Positions 1-15,802 of a stretch of DNA of 64,000 nt are shown here, piece after piece (position 1 is the first letter of the stretch; every line of letters begins with the position of its first letter). A program made the position numbers and the translations under genes. The DNA is from an uncultured Coriobacteriaceae bacterium (lineage in GTDB: Bacteria; Actinomycetota; Coriobacteriia; Coriobacteriales; Coriobacteriaceae), in NCBI GenBank assembly GCA_944321435.1, contig CALULH010000002.1, positions 124,001-188,000 of the forward strand, read 5' to 3'. The notes under the pieces were generated by a model, which was not told where the DNA came from, ran no database searches, and worked only from the letters and a program-made list of their open reading frames with translations.

Positions 1-3
1 CGA

Positions 4-17
4 AAATGCACGCAGAA
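4..17. repeat. Family-1 repeat box at window edge
   Basis: The 14-mer AAATGCACGCAGAA is the exact reverse complement of a box at 1433-1446 on the other side of the 55-1110 gene. It is probably the inner end of a larger family-1 array that continues to the left of the window. The gene therefore lies between boxes in opposite orientation. Confidence 0.6.
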
Positions 18-54
18 TCGAACAAAGCCGACCTTCTGGTAAGAGCGCGCGCCG

Positions 55-1110
55 TTAAGAACGGGCACGGGGGATCCCGAATGCCTGCAGCGTGCGAGCA
101 ACGTACCCCGGTTCCCTGACCTTGGAAAACTGAAAGCGCATCACCGGCATGCCCAGCGCCGTAATGCGCGACTCGCGCTGCCTTTCGTCGAGAAGCACAC
201 CCATCACCGTGCGTCCGGCGCGCATCCCCTCGTTGACGTACTTCTCGGCTCCGTCCAGCTCGCCCACAATGCGGCGCCCATCCGGCAAGGACCACAGCAA
301 GTCGGCACGGAAGGTGCGACGTGGATCCGTCACATCGGGTAGCTTCACCTGCAGATCGGTTGGCGGCAAGTAGCCCTCCTCTATGATGGTTCCACGCAAA
401 ATCGATTCCCCGCCGCTTTCAGCGCGCCCGTCAGCCAGTGCGGCGACTTGCAGGGCACCCCGGATGCCGTGCCGGCGCTTGCCGTGGTCCGCCATAAAAG
501 CGATAAGCTCATCCCGGTCGATTCCGTATATTCTCAGGGCCGAATCCGCCATCGCCAGCGCATCCGGCAACTGCGCCGCTATCAGGCAGTCCAGTAGCGT
601 TTGCTTAAGCGAGGTTACCGGCACGCCCTGGACAATGCCCGTCTGGTCCTCCTGCGATCGCGTGCAATGTCGACATACCTGCTTGCTGCTGCGCGAACGC
701 GCGGCCCGTTTTGTTTGTATATGCACTTGCTCGAGCAAGCGGTAGGAGACGCTCAGGCCGTAGACGAGCGCTGCGGAATAATGGCAGAACGTCCAGCGCT
801 CGTGGAGCTCGTGCGCGCCGCGGATGACGCACAGCGCCTGTGCGCCGGGCCGCAGATCATCCCAGAACGCACGGCGCGCATACAGCCCTGGGAACGGGTT
901 GAGCGCCGTTTTGGCGCGCACGCGCCGCCGCATGATTTGGTAATGCCTGCCTCCGGGGCGCATTGCGACACAGTGCCCCTTGCGCTCCGCCCGATCGAAG
1001 ATCGCCTCGAGCTCCCGCGTCCCCGCGGTCATACGCGCGTTTTTCTCGCCCTGCTCCCTTGCTGGCGTTGCGTCCGCGCCAGATTGGACATTATTGAAAC
1101 CATCTGCCAT
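55..1110 (-). CDS. AbiEi/DUF559-like protein with C-terminal nuclease-type fold (nuclease-like gene 1)
   Basis: This is a 351-residue protein of the actinobacterial AbiEi-like type. The N-terminal half suits a winged-helix region (FCHYSAALVYGL, LKQTLLDCL). After a GGES motif near residue 237, the C-terminal part carries D-LLWSLPDG---VGELDG-EKY and then DERQRESRITALG. This is the spacing of acidic residues seen in DUF559/Vsr-like PD-(D/E)XK nucleases. It is clearly homologous to the protein at 48376-49362. The chosen start has an AAGGGG ribosome site. A second Met at 1032 would give 325 residues, matching the two relatives (324 and 328), but has a weaker site. It lies downstream of rpoC with family-1 repeats on both sides. 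Nuclease or regulator function is inferred, not shown. Confidence 0.75.
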   Translation of the reverse strand: MADGFNNVQSGADATPAREQGEKNARMTAGTRELEAIFDRAERKGHCVAMRPGGRHYQIMRRRVRAKTALNPFPGLYARRAFWDDLRPGAQALCVIRGAHELHERWTFCHYSAALVYGLSVSYRLLEQVHIQTKRAARSRSSKQVCRHCTRSQEDQTGIVQGVPVTSLKQTLLDCLIAAQLPDALAMADSALRIYGIDRDELIAFMADHGKRRHGIRGALQVAALADGRAESGGESILRGTIIEEGYLPPTDLQVKLPDVTDPRRTFRADLLWSLPDGRRIVGELDGAEKYVNEGMRAGRTVMGVLLDERQRESRITALGMPVMRFQFSKVREPGYVARTLQAFGIPRARS

Positions 1111-1401
1111 AGAGCGCCCCTTCCCGACACCGGGAACCGTGATTCAGCGGCCCCTCTCAAACGCAGTGCCGCCTACGGCGCAACCCTAGCAGACGATTCT
1201 TGCCGGAATCTTCCCCCAGTCCAACTGCGCACCATGCGCAATCTAGCTGCGCATCCCTGCCCGGCCTTTCTTCTTGCAGGTGCGAAGCCGCGCCGTCAGG
1301 GATCGGACGGGCAGATTGGCGCGCCAGCTGCGCGAATTCTCCGCCCTTTCTCCATACGGAGCTGGCGATCGTTCACCTTGCCCACATAACTGTAGCCGCT
1401 G

Positions 1402-1527
1402 GGCGTTGCATGCATTTTCTTTCGCCAGAAAGTTCTGCGTGCATTTCCGTTCGCGAGGACGCCGAAAACGGTCTCTAGGCGAATCAAAATGCATGCAACG
1501 CCGCCAGGCGATAGGAAGTGCATGCAA
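1402..1527. repeat. Family-1 repeat array, copy A (TGCATGCA boxes, 29-bp period)
   Basis: The outer arms 1402-1426 and 1478-1502 are a 25-bp inverted repeat with two mismatches, each containing TGCATGCA. Boxes fall at 1408 and 1437 on the left, and in inverted form at 1490 and 1519 on the right, exactly 29 bp apart on each side. The centre (about 1447-1489) is itself a dyad around GAAAAC. Copies B and C are at 22635-22789 and 61921-62021. No gene is visible between 1111 and the rpoC terminator apart from this array. Confidence 0.85.
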
Positions 1528-1560
1528 AGGCGCTCCTCGCCCCCTCCCCGTGCGCGCAAC

Positions 1561-1609
1561 GACCCCAAAGAAAAGAGCCTCCCGCGAAGAAAAACTTCGC
1601 GGGAGGCTC
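1561..1609 (-). terminator. rpoBC operon terminator
   Basis: A perfect 15-bp stem (1575-1589 with 1595-1609) with a 5-nt loop is followed on the minus strand by TTTTCTTT. It sits 33 bp past the rpoC stop codon, as expected for an intrinsic terminator of rpoBC. Confidence 0.93.
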
Positions 1610-1641
1610 TTTGAGGTCAACCGTAACAGCGGGAGGCGGGT

Positions 1642-6132
<4,491 letters not shown>

Positions 6133-6137
6133 AGTCA

Positions 6138-9650
<3,513 letters not shown>

Positions 9651-9699
9651 CAGGCTATCCTCCTTCTTGATAGAAAGGCGGCTTTTATAGCAACCTAAC

Positions 9700-9727
9700 A
9701 GTTTATCAGGCGGTTTCCGTTTAGCAA
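9700..9727 (-). promoter_or_regulatory. Candidate rpoB promoter
   Basis: On the minus strand TTGCTA (9722-9727) and TAAACT (9700-9705) are 16 bp apart, about 50 bp before the rpoB start codon. The match is moderate. A separate promoter is expected because rpoB is detached from rplJL. Confidence 0.4.
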
Positions 9728-9812
9728 GAAAGTGCTTGACGAGAAGCCCTGTTTGTGGTTCTGCAAAATACTTTGCTGCGTTTCCGCAGGTAGATGACGT
9801 TTTACGAACATA

Positions 9813-9835
9813 CGTTCATGTTGTTTCCATGAACG
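9813..9835. promoter_or_regulatory. Operator-like dyad upstream of rpoB
   Basis: CGTTCATG and CATGAACG form a perfect 8-bp inverted repeat with a 7-nt spacer, about 165 bp upstream of rpoB and upstream of the candidate promoter. It could be a protein-binding site or a leader hairpin. No U-tract follows on either strand. Confidence 0.45.
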
Positions 9836-9956
9836 GTTGCGCTGCAGGCGCATTTCAGCGCGGTTCCGCAGGCTCGGGCGCTGGGTGAGAAGTACGGGGC
9901 AAAGGCAAGAAGGACGCAACGAACAGGCCCACAACACCAATAGGGCGGCAGGCCGC

Positions 9957-10137
9957 TGTGCAAATATTTGAGCTATGGACGATTCCGGCCGTGCGCCTGG
10001 CGAGGGCACCCCGCGCAATGTATAACGTGGCAACTGTACCAGCGTGAACAATTGCTGTTTTGCATAAAATGCCGCTCGCTCGACAACCGCCCGCCAAGCC
10101 GCGCCTGCAAATCGTCCATAGCTCAAATATTTGCACA
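9957..10137. repeat. Family-2 inverted-repeat element, copy A
   Basis: Perfect 28-bp inverted arms (9957-9984 and 10110-10137; core GAGCTATGGACGATT) enclose 125 bp of unrelated sequence. The right arm ends 3 bp before the stop codon of the AlbA_2-domain gene. A second element with nearly identical arms but a different interior is at 45457-45625. At the single variable position both arms change together. It looks like a MITE-type or paired-site element. No gene is seen inside. Confidence 0.85.
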
Positions 10138-10140
10138 CCC

Positions 10141-11451
10141 CTACTTGCGGGCACCACGGGTGGTGCGCAGAAGGGCGTCCACCAGCTCGTTGTCCCGTTT
10201 GCTGGGAGATCCCAGCGGCAGGCCGCATGCCTCAAAGAAGTGGCTGCCGGCAAACTGCCGCGCGCGGAAGGAGTCGTGCGCGCCGTCGTCCAGGTACCGC
10301 ACGCGGGACACGCCGTCGGTGGTGGCGCAGAACAGCGGCCCGTTCTCGGCCACGTAGCCCGCGTAGGCGGTAACGTCGGACCACAGCACCACACCGGCCA
10401 TGCTCTCCAGCTCGTAAGCCACGGCGTACTGTTGCCAGAGCATACCGCGCAGCCGCTGGTAGCGGTCGAGAACCGCCGCCATGCGGGTCACGCGCGCCAG
10501 CGTGTCGGTCGCGCTCATGAGGCGCAGCGGCGGCCAAGAGGCGGCGTCGGCCGGCTGCAGGGTAGCGGGAGCCGCCTCCCTGCCGTCGGGACGGACGGAA
10601 CCGCCCATGAGAGCCTGCAGGCGCTCCAGGGCCGTGCGATAGCCCTCACCGCCCAGCAGCACCACCGGAACCGACAGCTTGAGCGACTCGTCGCCGAAGA
10701 GCTCGATGGCCGAATGAGGCACGCGCGGGTCGTCCTGGGCGGGCACGCTGAAGATGAGCGAGTCGTGCGCGTGCTGCACGCGGCACGGCAGCCCCTGGCG
10801 GCGAAAGGCGGCGCGCATGGCATCGGCGTGCGCGTTGACCTGATCGCGCGAGGGGTTGTCCGAAACGCGCCGGCCCATGCGGAAGAAGTACAGGTTGAAC
10901 AGCGGCAGGTCGGGCCGGGCGTAGTACACGGTGCGGCGGCAGAACGCCCGAACCTCGGCGCGGCGGCGCGTGGCCTTGCCGTAGAGCTCCACCAGGGCCG
11001 TGCCCGCAGCGGGACCCGAGGTCGAGCCCTCTCGCACCTCCACCACGCCGTCGGCCACGTAGGGCGGGAAGTCGCCCTCGAAGACCTGCACCAGCACCAC
11101 GCCCTGAGCGGGGTTGCCCGGGTCGGGCAGGAAGCGCACGTCAAAGCGGGGCGTGGGCGTCACGTGGCGGCGGGCGAGCTCGCCGATGATCTGCCCGTAA
11201 TCCGCCGCGAGGCGCGGCACCGGGCACACGGAGCGGTCCTTGTCGGCAATGCCTATGACGAGCCATCCGCCCGCCGAGTTGGAAAACGAGGCTATGATCT
11301 TGGGAACCTTCTTGCGCACCGGGGACGAGAAGACCTGCTTGAACTCCAGCACGTAGCCCTCGTCCATGTCCGCGAGCTGGGCCAGGTCGGCCCACGCGAC
11401 CTCGTCGAGCGCCTTGGGCGCGCCCTGCTCCGTCCTAAACGGGCTGAACAT
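10141..11451 (-). CDS. AlbA_2 (Schlafen-like) domain protein
   Basis: A 436-residue protein. Residues about 30-130 fit the AlbA_2/Schlafen-type putative DNA-binding domain (LEFKQVFSSP...IIASFSNSAGGWLVIGIADKDR). Residues about 130-200 contain a small-domain region (VEVREGSTSG), and the rest is not recognised. In other bacteria AlbA_2 proteins occur as transcriptional regulators or in defence islands. It starts 7 bp after the stop of the zinc-ribbon gene, so the two probably form an operon. The pair lies in accessory DNA between rplL and rpoB, with a family-2 repeat element immediately downstream. The biological role is unknown. Confidence 0.75.
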   Translation of the reverse strand: MFSPFRTEQGAPKALDEVAWADLAQLADMDEGYVLEFKQVFSSPVRKKVPKIIASFSNSAGGWLVIGIADKDRSVCPVPRLAADYGQIIGELARRHVTPTPRFDVRFLPDPGNPAQGVVLVQVFEGDFPPYVADGVVEVREGSTSGPAAGTALVELYGKATRRRAEVRAFCRRTVYYARPDLPLFNLYFFRMGRRVSDNPSRDQVNAHADAMRAAFRRQGLPCRVQHAHDSLIFSVPAQDDPRVPHSAIELFGDESLKLSVPVVLLGGEGYRTALERLQALMGGSVRPDGREAAPATLQPADAASWPPLRLMSATDTLARVTRMAAVLDRYQRLRGMLWQQYAVAYELESMAGVVLWSDVTAYAGYVAENGPLFCATTDGVSRVRYLDDGAHDSFRARQFAGSHFFEACGLPLGSPSKRDNELVDALLRTTRGARK

Positions 11452-11457
11452 GCGCGC

Positions 11458-11718
11458 TCACCCGCTTACGCGCTCGATGAGGCCGGAATCGGCGAACCAG
11501 TCAACATGCCCGCAGTTGGCGCAGGTGAGCGTGGTGGCCCCGTTGCCCAGCCATTCGACGCCGAAGAGCGACGTGCCGCGGCTGTCCAGCAGCGCCGAGC
11601 CCTCGAAGAAGCGGTCGCCGCCGCAGTGCGGGCAGCGCACGAGCTTATCGGCCACCACGTACCGCTCGCCGCCCTCCTCGCCCGACATCGCCTTCTTGAA
11701 CTCAGAGAAGAACCCCAT
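11458..11718 (-). CDS. Small zinc-ribbon protein
   Basis: An 86-residue protein with two CxxC pairs (CPHCGGDRF and CANCGHVDW), a typical zinc ribbon. Its own ribosome site GGGGAGGGG lies 7 nt before the ATG, which supports this start. The frame is open upstream through an IS481-type transposase because that element has no stop codon at its end. A longer reading would give an artificial transposase-zinc-ribbon fusion. It is followed after 7 bp by the AlbA_2 gene. The IS end is 87 bp upstream, so its promoter may have been displaced or replaced. Confidence 0.75.
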   Translation of the reverse strand: MGFFSEFKKAMSGEEGGERYVVADKLVRCPHCGGDRFFEGSALLDSRGTSLFGVEWLGNGATTLTCANCGHVDWFADSGLIERVSG

Positions 11719-11805
11719 GGCGCACCCCTCCCCGATCGGACCGTTTGCCGCCAGTATACCCAGGCAACGGAGCGCAAAGGCGCGCGGCGATGAGAAGGCG
11801 CTAGG

Positions 11806-12782
11806 TGTTGTGTGCCAATATAGGCTGTTTACGCCGACGATGCGCGACATTGGCGGCCGGCCCCCGCACGCGCTGTGCGGGCGGTTCCAATTGTAGTGCT
11901 CGACGAAGGCCGGGAGGGCGTCCGCCCTCTCGGCCTCGCCGTCCCACGCCCTCCCGTACTGCCGCTCCTGCGCCAGCGTGCGGTTCATGCGCTCTACCTT
12001 GCCGTTCCGCCACGGGCCGTATGGCCTGGCGTATACGTGGCGCACGCCCCCGGCGGCGAGCGGGGCGCTGAACCCGAGGCTCCGGCAGCCGGGGCCGCTG
12101 TCGGCCGTGACGCGCTCGACCGCTGCGCCGAGCCCGGCGAAGAGGGCCGGGCACCGGGCCATGAACGCCGAGCACGCGCCCTTGCGCTCGTCGGGGAGGG
12201 GCTCGGCGTAGGCCACGCGGGAGAAGTCGTCGACGGCGACGTGCGGGCGGGCGTATCCCGCCCCGGAGTCGGGGCGCGCGAGGAGGGTGACGCCCCGCGC
12301 CCTCCACCCGCCGCCGTCCGGTATCCCCGCCACCTTCTTCACGTCGACGTGGGCGAGCCCGCCCGGGCGCTCCCGCTCGTAGCGCACGGGCGTGACGGGT
12401 CCCCTCCTGCAGACCTCGCCGGTCACGCGGTCGACGTCGGCGAGCCTGGGCAGCCCCGAGCGCGCGACGACCCTCGCGCAGGTGCGGGCCGGCACGCCCG
12501 CGGCGGCCGCGAGTGCGAGGGGCGCGAGCAGCATGGACGAGCGCACATCGCGGACGCGGGCCTCGGCGTCGGGCGGCGTGAGCCTGGCGAGCCTGCGCGG
12601 CCCGCTGCTCCTGTCGGACATGGGCTCGCCCCTCCGGGCGCGGGCGAGCCACTTGGACGCGGTCTGGCGGCTGACGCCCATCTGGCGGGCGGCCTCGGCG
12701 ACGCCGGCGCCGGCCTCTATGCGGGAAACGAGCGTCTCCCGCCCCCCCTCGGCGTGAGCCTTGCGTTAGGATGTTGGGACAT
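11806..12782 (-). pseudogene. IS481-family transposase, frameshifted at its N-terminus
   Basis: The DDE integrase core is intact: HVDVKK, TADSGPG and NGKVERMNRTL provide D, D and E, followed by HYNWNRPHSACGGRPP. The natural start at 12782 reads MSQHPNARLTPR. A run of seven C on the plus strand (12742-12748) then shifts the frame relative to the helix-turn-helix part (VAEAARQMGVSRQTASKWL). Five or eight bases there would restore it. The frame also lacks a stop within the element and runs into the neighbouring gene. It may be a pseudogene, a slippage site or a sequencing error in the homopolymer. Confidence 0.75.
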
Positions 12783-12882
12783 GGGATGGCCCCCTTCGCT
12801 GCAAGCCTAGGCAACTCACAGCATGCGGGAGCCATCCCTATTTGTCACCACTTGGATGTAAACAACGTCTTGGCGCTGAACA
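11806..12882 (-). mobile_element. IS481-family insertion sequence
   Basis: The ends share a TGTT-x4-GCCAA-x(6-8)-GTTTAC pattern in inverted orientation (11806 inward and 12882 inward). CTAG directly flanks both sides (GCTAGG on the left, GCTAGC on the right), matching the known NCTAGN target preference of IS481. The element is about 1.08 kb, normal for this family. It lies between the LysR gene terminator and the zinc-ribbon gene. Confidence 0.85.
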
Positions 12883-12910
12883 GCTAGCCGCGCATACGGC
12901 GGGCATGGCA

Positions 12911-12950
12911 AAAGCCCCTCCGAGCACGACGCTCGGAGAGGCTTTCTTTT
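12911..12950. terminator. Terminator downstream of the LysR gene
   Basis: The stem AAAGCCCCTCCGAGC / GCTCGGAGAGGCTTT (one mismatch) has a 5-nt loop. T-rich runs follow on both strands (CTTTCTTTTT on plus, TTTTGCC on minus). It serves the minus-strand LysR gene and could also stop plus-strand transcription leaving the IS. Confidence 0.8.
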
Positions 12951-13078
12951 TCCCGCATGCGCGCAAAAGACGGGACGCCGGGCTTGCCCAGGCTGCGGAC
13001 GCGCGCCCTTGCAAGGCAGCAGGGCGCGCGGGCAACGCACCGGCCAGGTCCTCCGACGCCAGGTCCTCCGACCGCCCC

Positions 13079-14014
13079 CTACCCCTTGCGGGAGAGAACC
13101 TTGGCCAGCCGGCCGAAGTCCTTGCTCATGAACCGGTCGAGCTTCTCGACCTGCGGCGTGGCGCGACCCTTTACGGTCGCCAGGCACACGGAAACCGGCA
13201 CGGCCTGCGCCGGGTCGATGGGGCGCATGACCATGCCCGCCGCCGGGGCGAAGGCCGGCACGCCCACGGCGAGCGAGAAGCCCCGCTCCTCGCGGATAAA
13301 GCGCTCGGCGTCGGCGTCGGTGCGCAGAATGGTGACCGGCGAGGTCAGACCGTGCTTGCGGTAGAGGTTCACGATGGTCTCGTTGAAGTTGTCGAGCGCG
13401 GCGCCGTAGGACACCGGGTACGGCGCCAGATCCTCGATGGTCACCGCTTGCTGCTCGGCCAGCGGGTGGTTCTCGGAGAAGAAAGCGCCCACGGGCAGGG
13501 TGCCCACGGGCAGGGTGCCCACGGGCCGGCAGTCGCAGTCGGGGTCCTCGTAGCGCCCCACGGTGATGATGGCGTCCAGGGCGCCCGCATGCAGCTGCGG
13601 CAGGGCCTCCTGCCCCAGGCAGATGGCGAGGCTCACCTTGGCGCGCATGCGCAGGGACAGGAACCGCTCCAAGCCCGCCTGCACGGCGCGCTGCCCTCCG
13701 AACGGCGGCACGACCAACGCGAGGCGGATATCGTTGCGCAACGCAGGGTCGGCCACGGGCTCGTCGGCGGCGAACGACTCGACCTTGTCGAACGCGGCGA
13801 TCGCGCCGAGCGCGTGCTCATGCAGCTCGCGGCCGAAGGATGTGGGGATGGCCCCCTTGCTGTCGCGGATGAAAAGCGGTCGGCCCAGCTCGGTTTCCAG
13901 CTCGACCAGAGCCTTGGAAACCGCCTGCACCGACACGCCCTGCTCGCGCGCGGCGCCCGAGAAGCTGCCAAGCTCGATGACCGCGCAGAAGTAACGGAGT
14001 TGTCGAATGTTCAT
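13079..14014 (-). CDS. LysR-family transcriptional regulator
   Basis: A 311-residue regulator. The N-terminal winged helix (MNIRQLRYFCAVIELGSFSGAAREQ, VQAVSKALVELE) is followed by a periplasmic-binding-like effector domain from about residue 90. The ATG at 14014 is chosen because LysR proteins begin at this motif. A 15-bp sequence is repeated three times in frame at 13485-13529, giving PVGTL-PVGTL-PVGAF in the effector domain. The target genes are unknown. No divergent partner exists, and the gene is flanked by the rplJL terminators and an IS element. Confidence 0.9.
   Translation of the reverse strand: MNIRQLRYFCAVIELGSFSGAAREQGVSVQAVSKALVELETELGRPLFIRDSKGAIPTSFGRELHEHALGAIAAFDKVESFAADEPVADPALRNDIRLALVVPPFGGQRAVQAGLERFLSLRMRAKVSLAICLGQEALPQLHAGALDAIITVGRYEDPDCDCRPVGTLPVGTLPVGAFFSENHPLAEQQAVTIEDLAPYPVSYGAALDNFNETIVNLYRKHGLTSPVTILRTDADAERFIREERGFSLAVGVPAFAPAAGMVMRPIDPAQAVPVSVCLATVKGRATPQVEKLDRFMSKDFGRLAKVLSRKG
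13485..13529. repeat. Three in-frame 15-bp repeats inside the LysR gene
   Basis: GTGCCCACGGGCAGG occurs three times head to tail, with one substitution at each end. Each copy encodes five residues (P-V-G-T-L). Slippage here would change protein length in steps of five without breaking the frame. Confidence 0.9.
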
Positions 14015-14206
14015 ACCTGTTTTCACCCTCGCGCCAGCCGACCGCCCCGCCGCTGGCAAGGCACGCTCCGGTGCGTCCCTATGGCTTATTCACTCCGTAT
14101 TAGCATACGCACACTCCGCAGGGCAAAGGCGCCACGGGGCCCGCTGCTCAACTTTTGCTTGAGGGCGGGGAGCCGCAACGCAAGCGGCAGAGATGCGCGA
14201 GCACGC

Positions 14207-14272
14207 AAAACGCCCCGAGACGGGGCGCCGGCATGAAAAAAACGGGGCCGGGCAGAGCCCGAACCCCGTTTA
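14207..14272 (-). terminator. Tandem terminators after rplL
   Basis: Two hairpins follow rplL. The first met by transcription (about 14240-14271) has arms AAACGGGG and CCCCGTTT and ends in TTTTTT on the minus strand. The second (14209-14225, CGCCCCG-aga-CGGGGCG) is followed by TTTTGCG. Confidence 0.85.
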
Positions 14273-14308
14273 CCGATGCGTTCAAGCAGGCGCGTGGCCC
14301 GCGGAGAA

Positions 14309-14689
14309 CTACTTGAGGGTGACGGCAGCGCCAGCAGCCTCGAGCTTCTCCTTGGCGGCGTCGGCGTCCTCCTTCTTGGCACCCTCGAGGATGGCCTTGG
14401 GAGCGCCCTCGACGGCCTCCTTGGCCTCCTTGAGGCCCAGGCCGGTGAGCTCGCGGACGACCTTGATGACGGCGATCTTGTTGTCGCCGAAGCCCTCGAG
14501 CACGACGTCGAACTCGGTCTTCTCCTCCTCGGCGGGAGCAGCGCCGGCAGCCGGGCCAGCCACAACGGCAGCCGGGGCAGCGGCGGACACGCCGAAGGTG
14601 TCCTCGATAGCCTTAACGAGCTCGGAAGCCTCGAGCAGGGTCATTTCCTTCAGAGCCTCGATGATCTCATCGGTGGTGAGCTTAGCCAT
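14309..14689 (-). CDS. rplL: 50S ribosomal protein L7/L12
   Basis: A 126-residue stalk protein that recruits translation GTPases to the 50S subunit. It has an N-terminal dimerisation region ([22 protein letters not shown]), an Ala/Pro-rich hinge, and a C-terminal factor-binding domain ([24 protein letters not shown]). It lies 108 bp downstream of rplJ, with which it is cotranscribed. Confidence 0.98.
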   Translation of the reverse strand: MAKLTTDEIIEALKEMTLLEASELVKAIEDTFGVSAAAPAAVVAGPAAGAAPAEEEKTEFDVVLEGFGDNKIAVIKVVRELTGLGLKEAKEAVEGAPKAILEGAKKEDADAAKEKLEAAGAAVTLK

Positions 14690-14797
14690 GGTTCTAAATC
14701 CTTTCGGTTCCCGCGCGATCTGCGCGCGGAGACGATTCTTGGGTAACGGCGCGGATGCGCCGCAGGTGCGCGCCGATAAGAGCGCGCGTTCAGGCTG

Positions 14798-15319
14798 CTA
14801 GGCAGCCTTCTGCTCGGAGATCTGCTGGATCTGGCGAGCAAGACCGCTGGACACGCCGTTGACGCAAACCGCGATGTCGCGGGCGAAGCCGTTGATGAGG
14901 CCGGCGATCTGACCGAGGAGCTGGTCCTTGGTGGGCAGGTCGGCGATGGCCTTGATGTCATCGGCGCTGACGACGTTCCCCTCGGAAATGCCGCCCTTGA
15001 TCTCGATGACGTTCTTGACCTCGTTGGTGAAGTCCTTGAGCACCTTAGCGGCCTCGACCGGCTCGTTCTCGTAGAAGACGCAAGCCGTGGGGCCGGCGAG
15101 GATCTCGTCGAGCGCGGGCTGCTCCTTCTCCTTGAGCGCGATCTTGACCAGGGTGTTCTTGAAGACCTTCATGGTAGCGCCGACCTCACGCAGCTTGGCG
15201 CGGAGGTTCTGCGACTGCTCAACGGTAAGACCGGTGTAGCTCACGACGAACACGCCGTTGGACGCGTCGATGAGCTCGTTGATCTTCTCGACCTGATCGA
15301 ACTTGGACTGTGCGGGCAT
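14798..15319 (-). CDS. rplJ: 50S ribosomal protein L10
   Basis: L10 anchors L7/L12 dimers to the ribosome. It is 173 residues from MPAQSKFDQVEKINELI, and this start is fixed by AAGGAGGTG 6 nt upstream. A longer open frame upstream is not used. It is the first gene of rplJL and is probably autoregulated through its leader. Here it follows gltD instead of rplA. Confidence 0.97.
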   Translation of the reverse strand: MPAQSKFDQVEKINELIDASNGVFVVSYTGLTVEQSQNLRAKLREVGATMKVFKNTLVKIALKEKEQPALDEILAGPTACVFYENEPVEAAKVLKDFTNEVKNVIEIKGGISEGNVVSADDIKAIADLPTKDQLLGQIAGLINGFARDIAVCVNGVSSGLARQIQQISEQKAA

Positions 15320-15426
15320 AGGTACACCTCCTTGTTGCAATACTCGGCACAAGCCGCCACACGGACGTGGGCGGGGCCGTCTTGCAACAAGAAAGCCCCG
15401 CCGCTAACCAGCGACGGGGCGAGAAG
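15320..15426 (-). ncRNA. Probable L10 leader with terminator-like hairpin
   Basis: The rplJ 5' region holds a GC-rich hairpin (15395-15404 with 15411-15420) followed on the minus strand by TTTCTTGTT, and a second pairing possibility (GTTGCAA near 15380 with TTGCAAC near 15337). Position and form suit the L10-binding leader that autoregulates rplJL, or an attenuator. It was not compared with a covariance model. Confidence 0.55.
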
Positions 15427-15631
15427 ACAAGATCTGCTCGACCACCTCGGCAGGCGGGCTCGCGCCCTTTGAGCCTTGCGGCACCGGCTGTCTCTGGCAG
15501 CGGAATGTGCGATGAACACGATGCGGCCTTTTGGCCACTCCCGTATTTTGCCAGCGGGCGAGAAGCGCGTCAATCCCTGCACGAACCCACCACATAGCCG
15601 GGCCGCACAGCGACGGCCATGCCATTTGCCA

Positions 15632-15709
15632 TTGGGTTTGCCATTGGGGACGGGTACATTTGGCAGACGACCGTCTGCCAAATGTACCCGTCCCCAATGG
15701 CAAACCCAA
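15632..15709. repeat. Family-6 perfect 78-bp palindrome
   Basis: Two 38-bp arms match perfectly around a 2-nt centre (15670-15671). The unit begins GCCATTGGGG and ends CATTTGGC. A third single copy in inverted orientation lies at 15766-15790. It is between the gltD stop codon and the rplJ leader, so the RNA form could act as a 3' barrier for gltD. Arms this perfect suggest recent formation or gene conversion. Confidence 0.9.
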
Positions 15710-15765
15710 CGGCAACACACGCCACCCGCGGGGCCTCCCGGGATAGGGCGGCCCCGCGACGTTGC

Positions 15766-15790
15766 GCCAAATGTACCCGTCCCCAATGGC
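15766..15790. repeat. Family-6 solitary unit
   Basis: This 25-bp unit is identical to the unit at 15677-15701 and is the reverse complement of that at 15640-15664. It ends 12 bp before the gltD stop codon. Confidence 0.85.
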
Positions 15791-15802
15791 GAGCGGCGTT
15801 GC

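Noticed and set aside
11458..12681. A genuine 407-residue transposase with a zinc-ribbon domain
   Set aside because: The zinc-ribbon part has its own ribosome site and lies beyond the IS end and CTAG duplication. The joined frame is best explained by the insertion.
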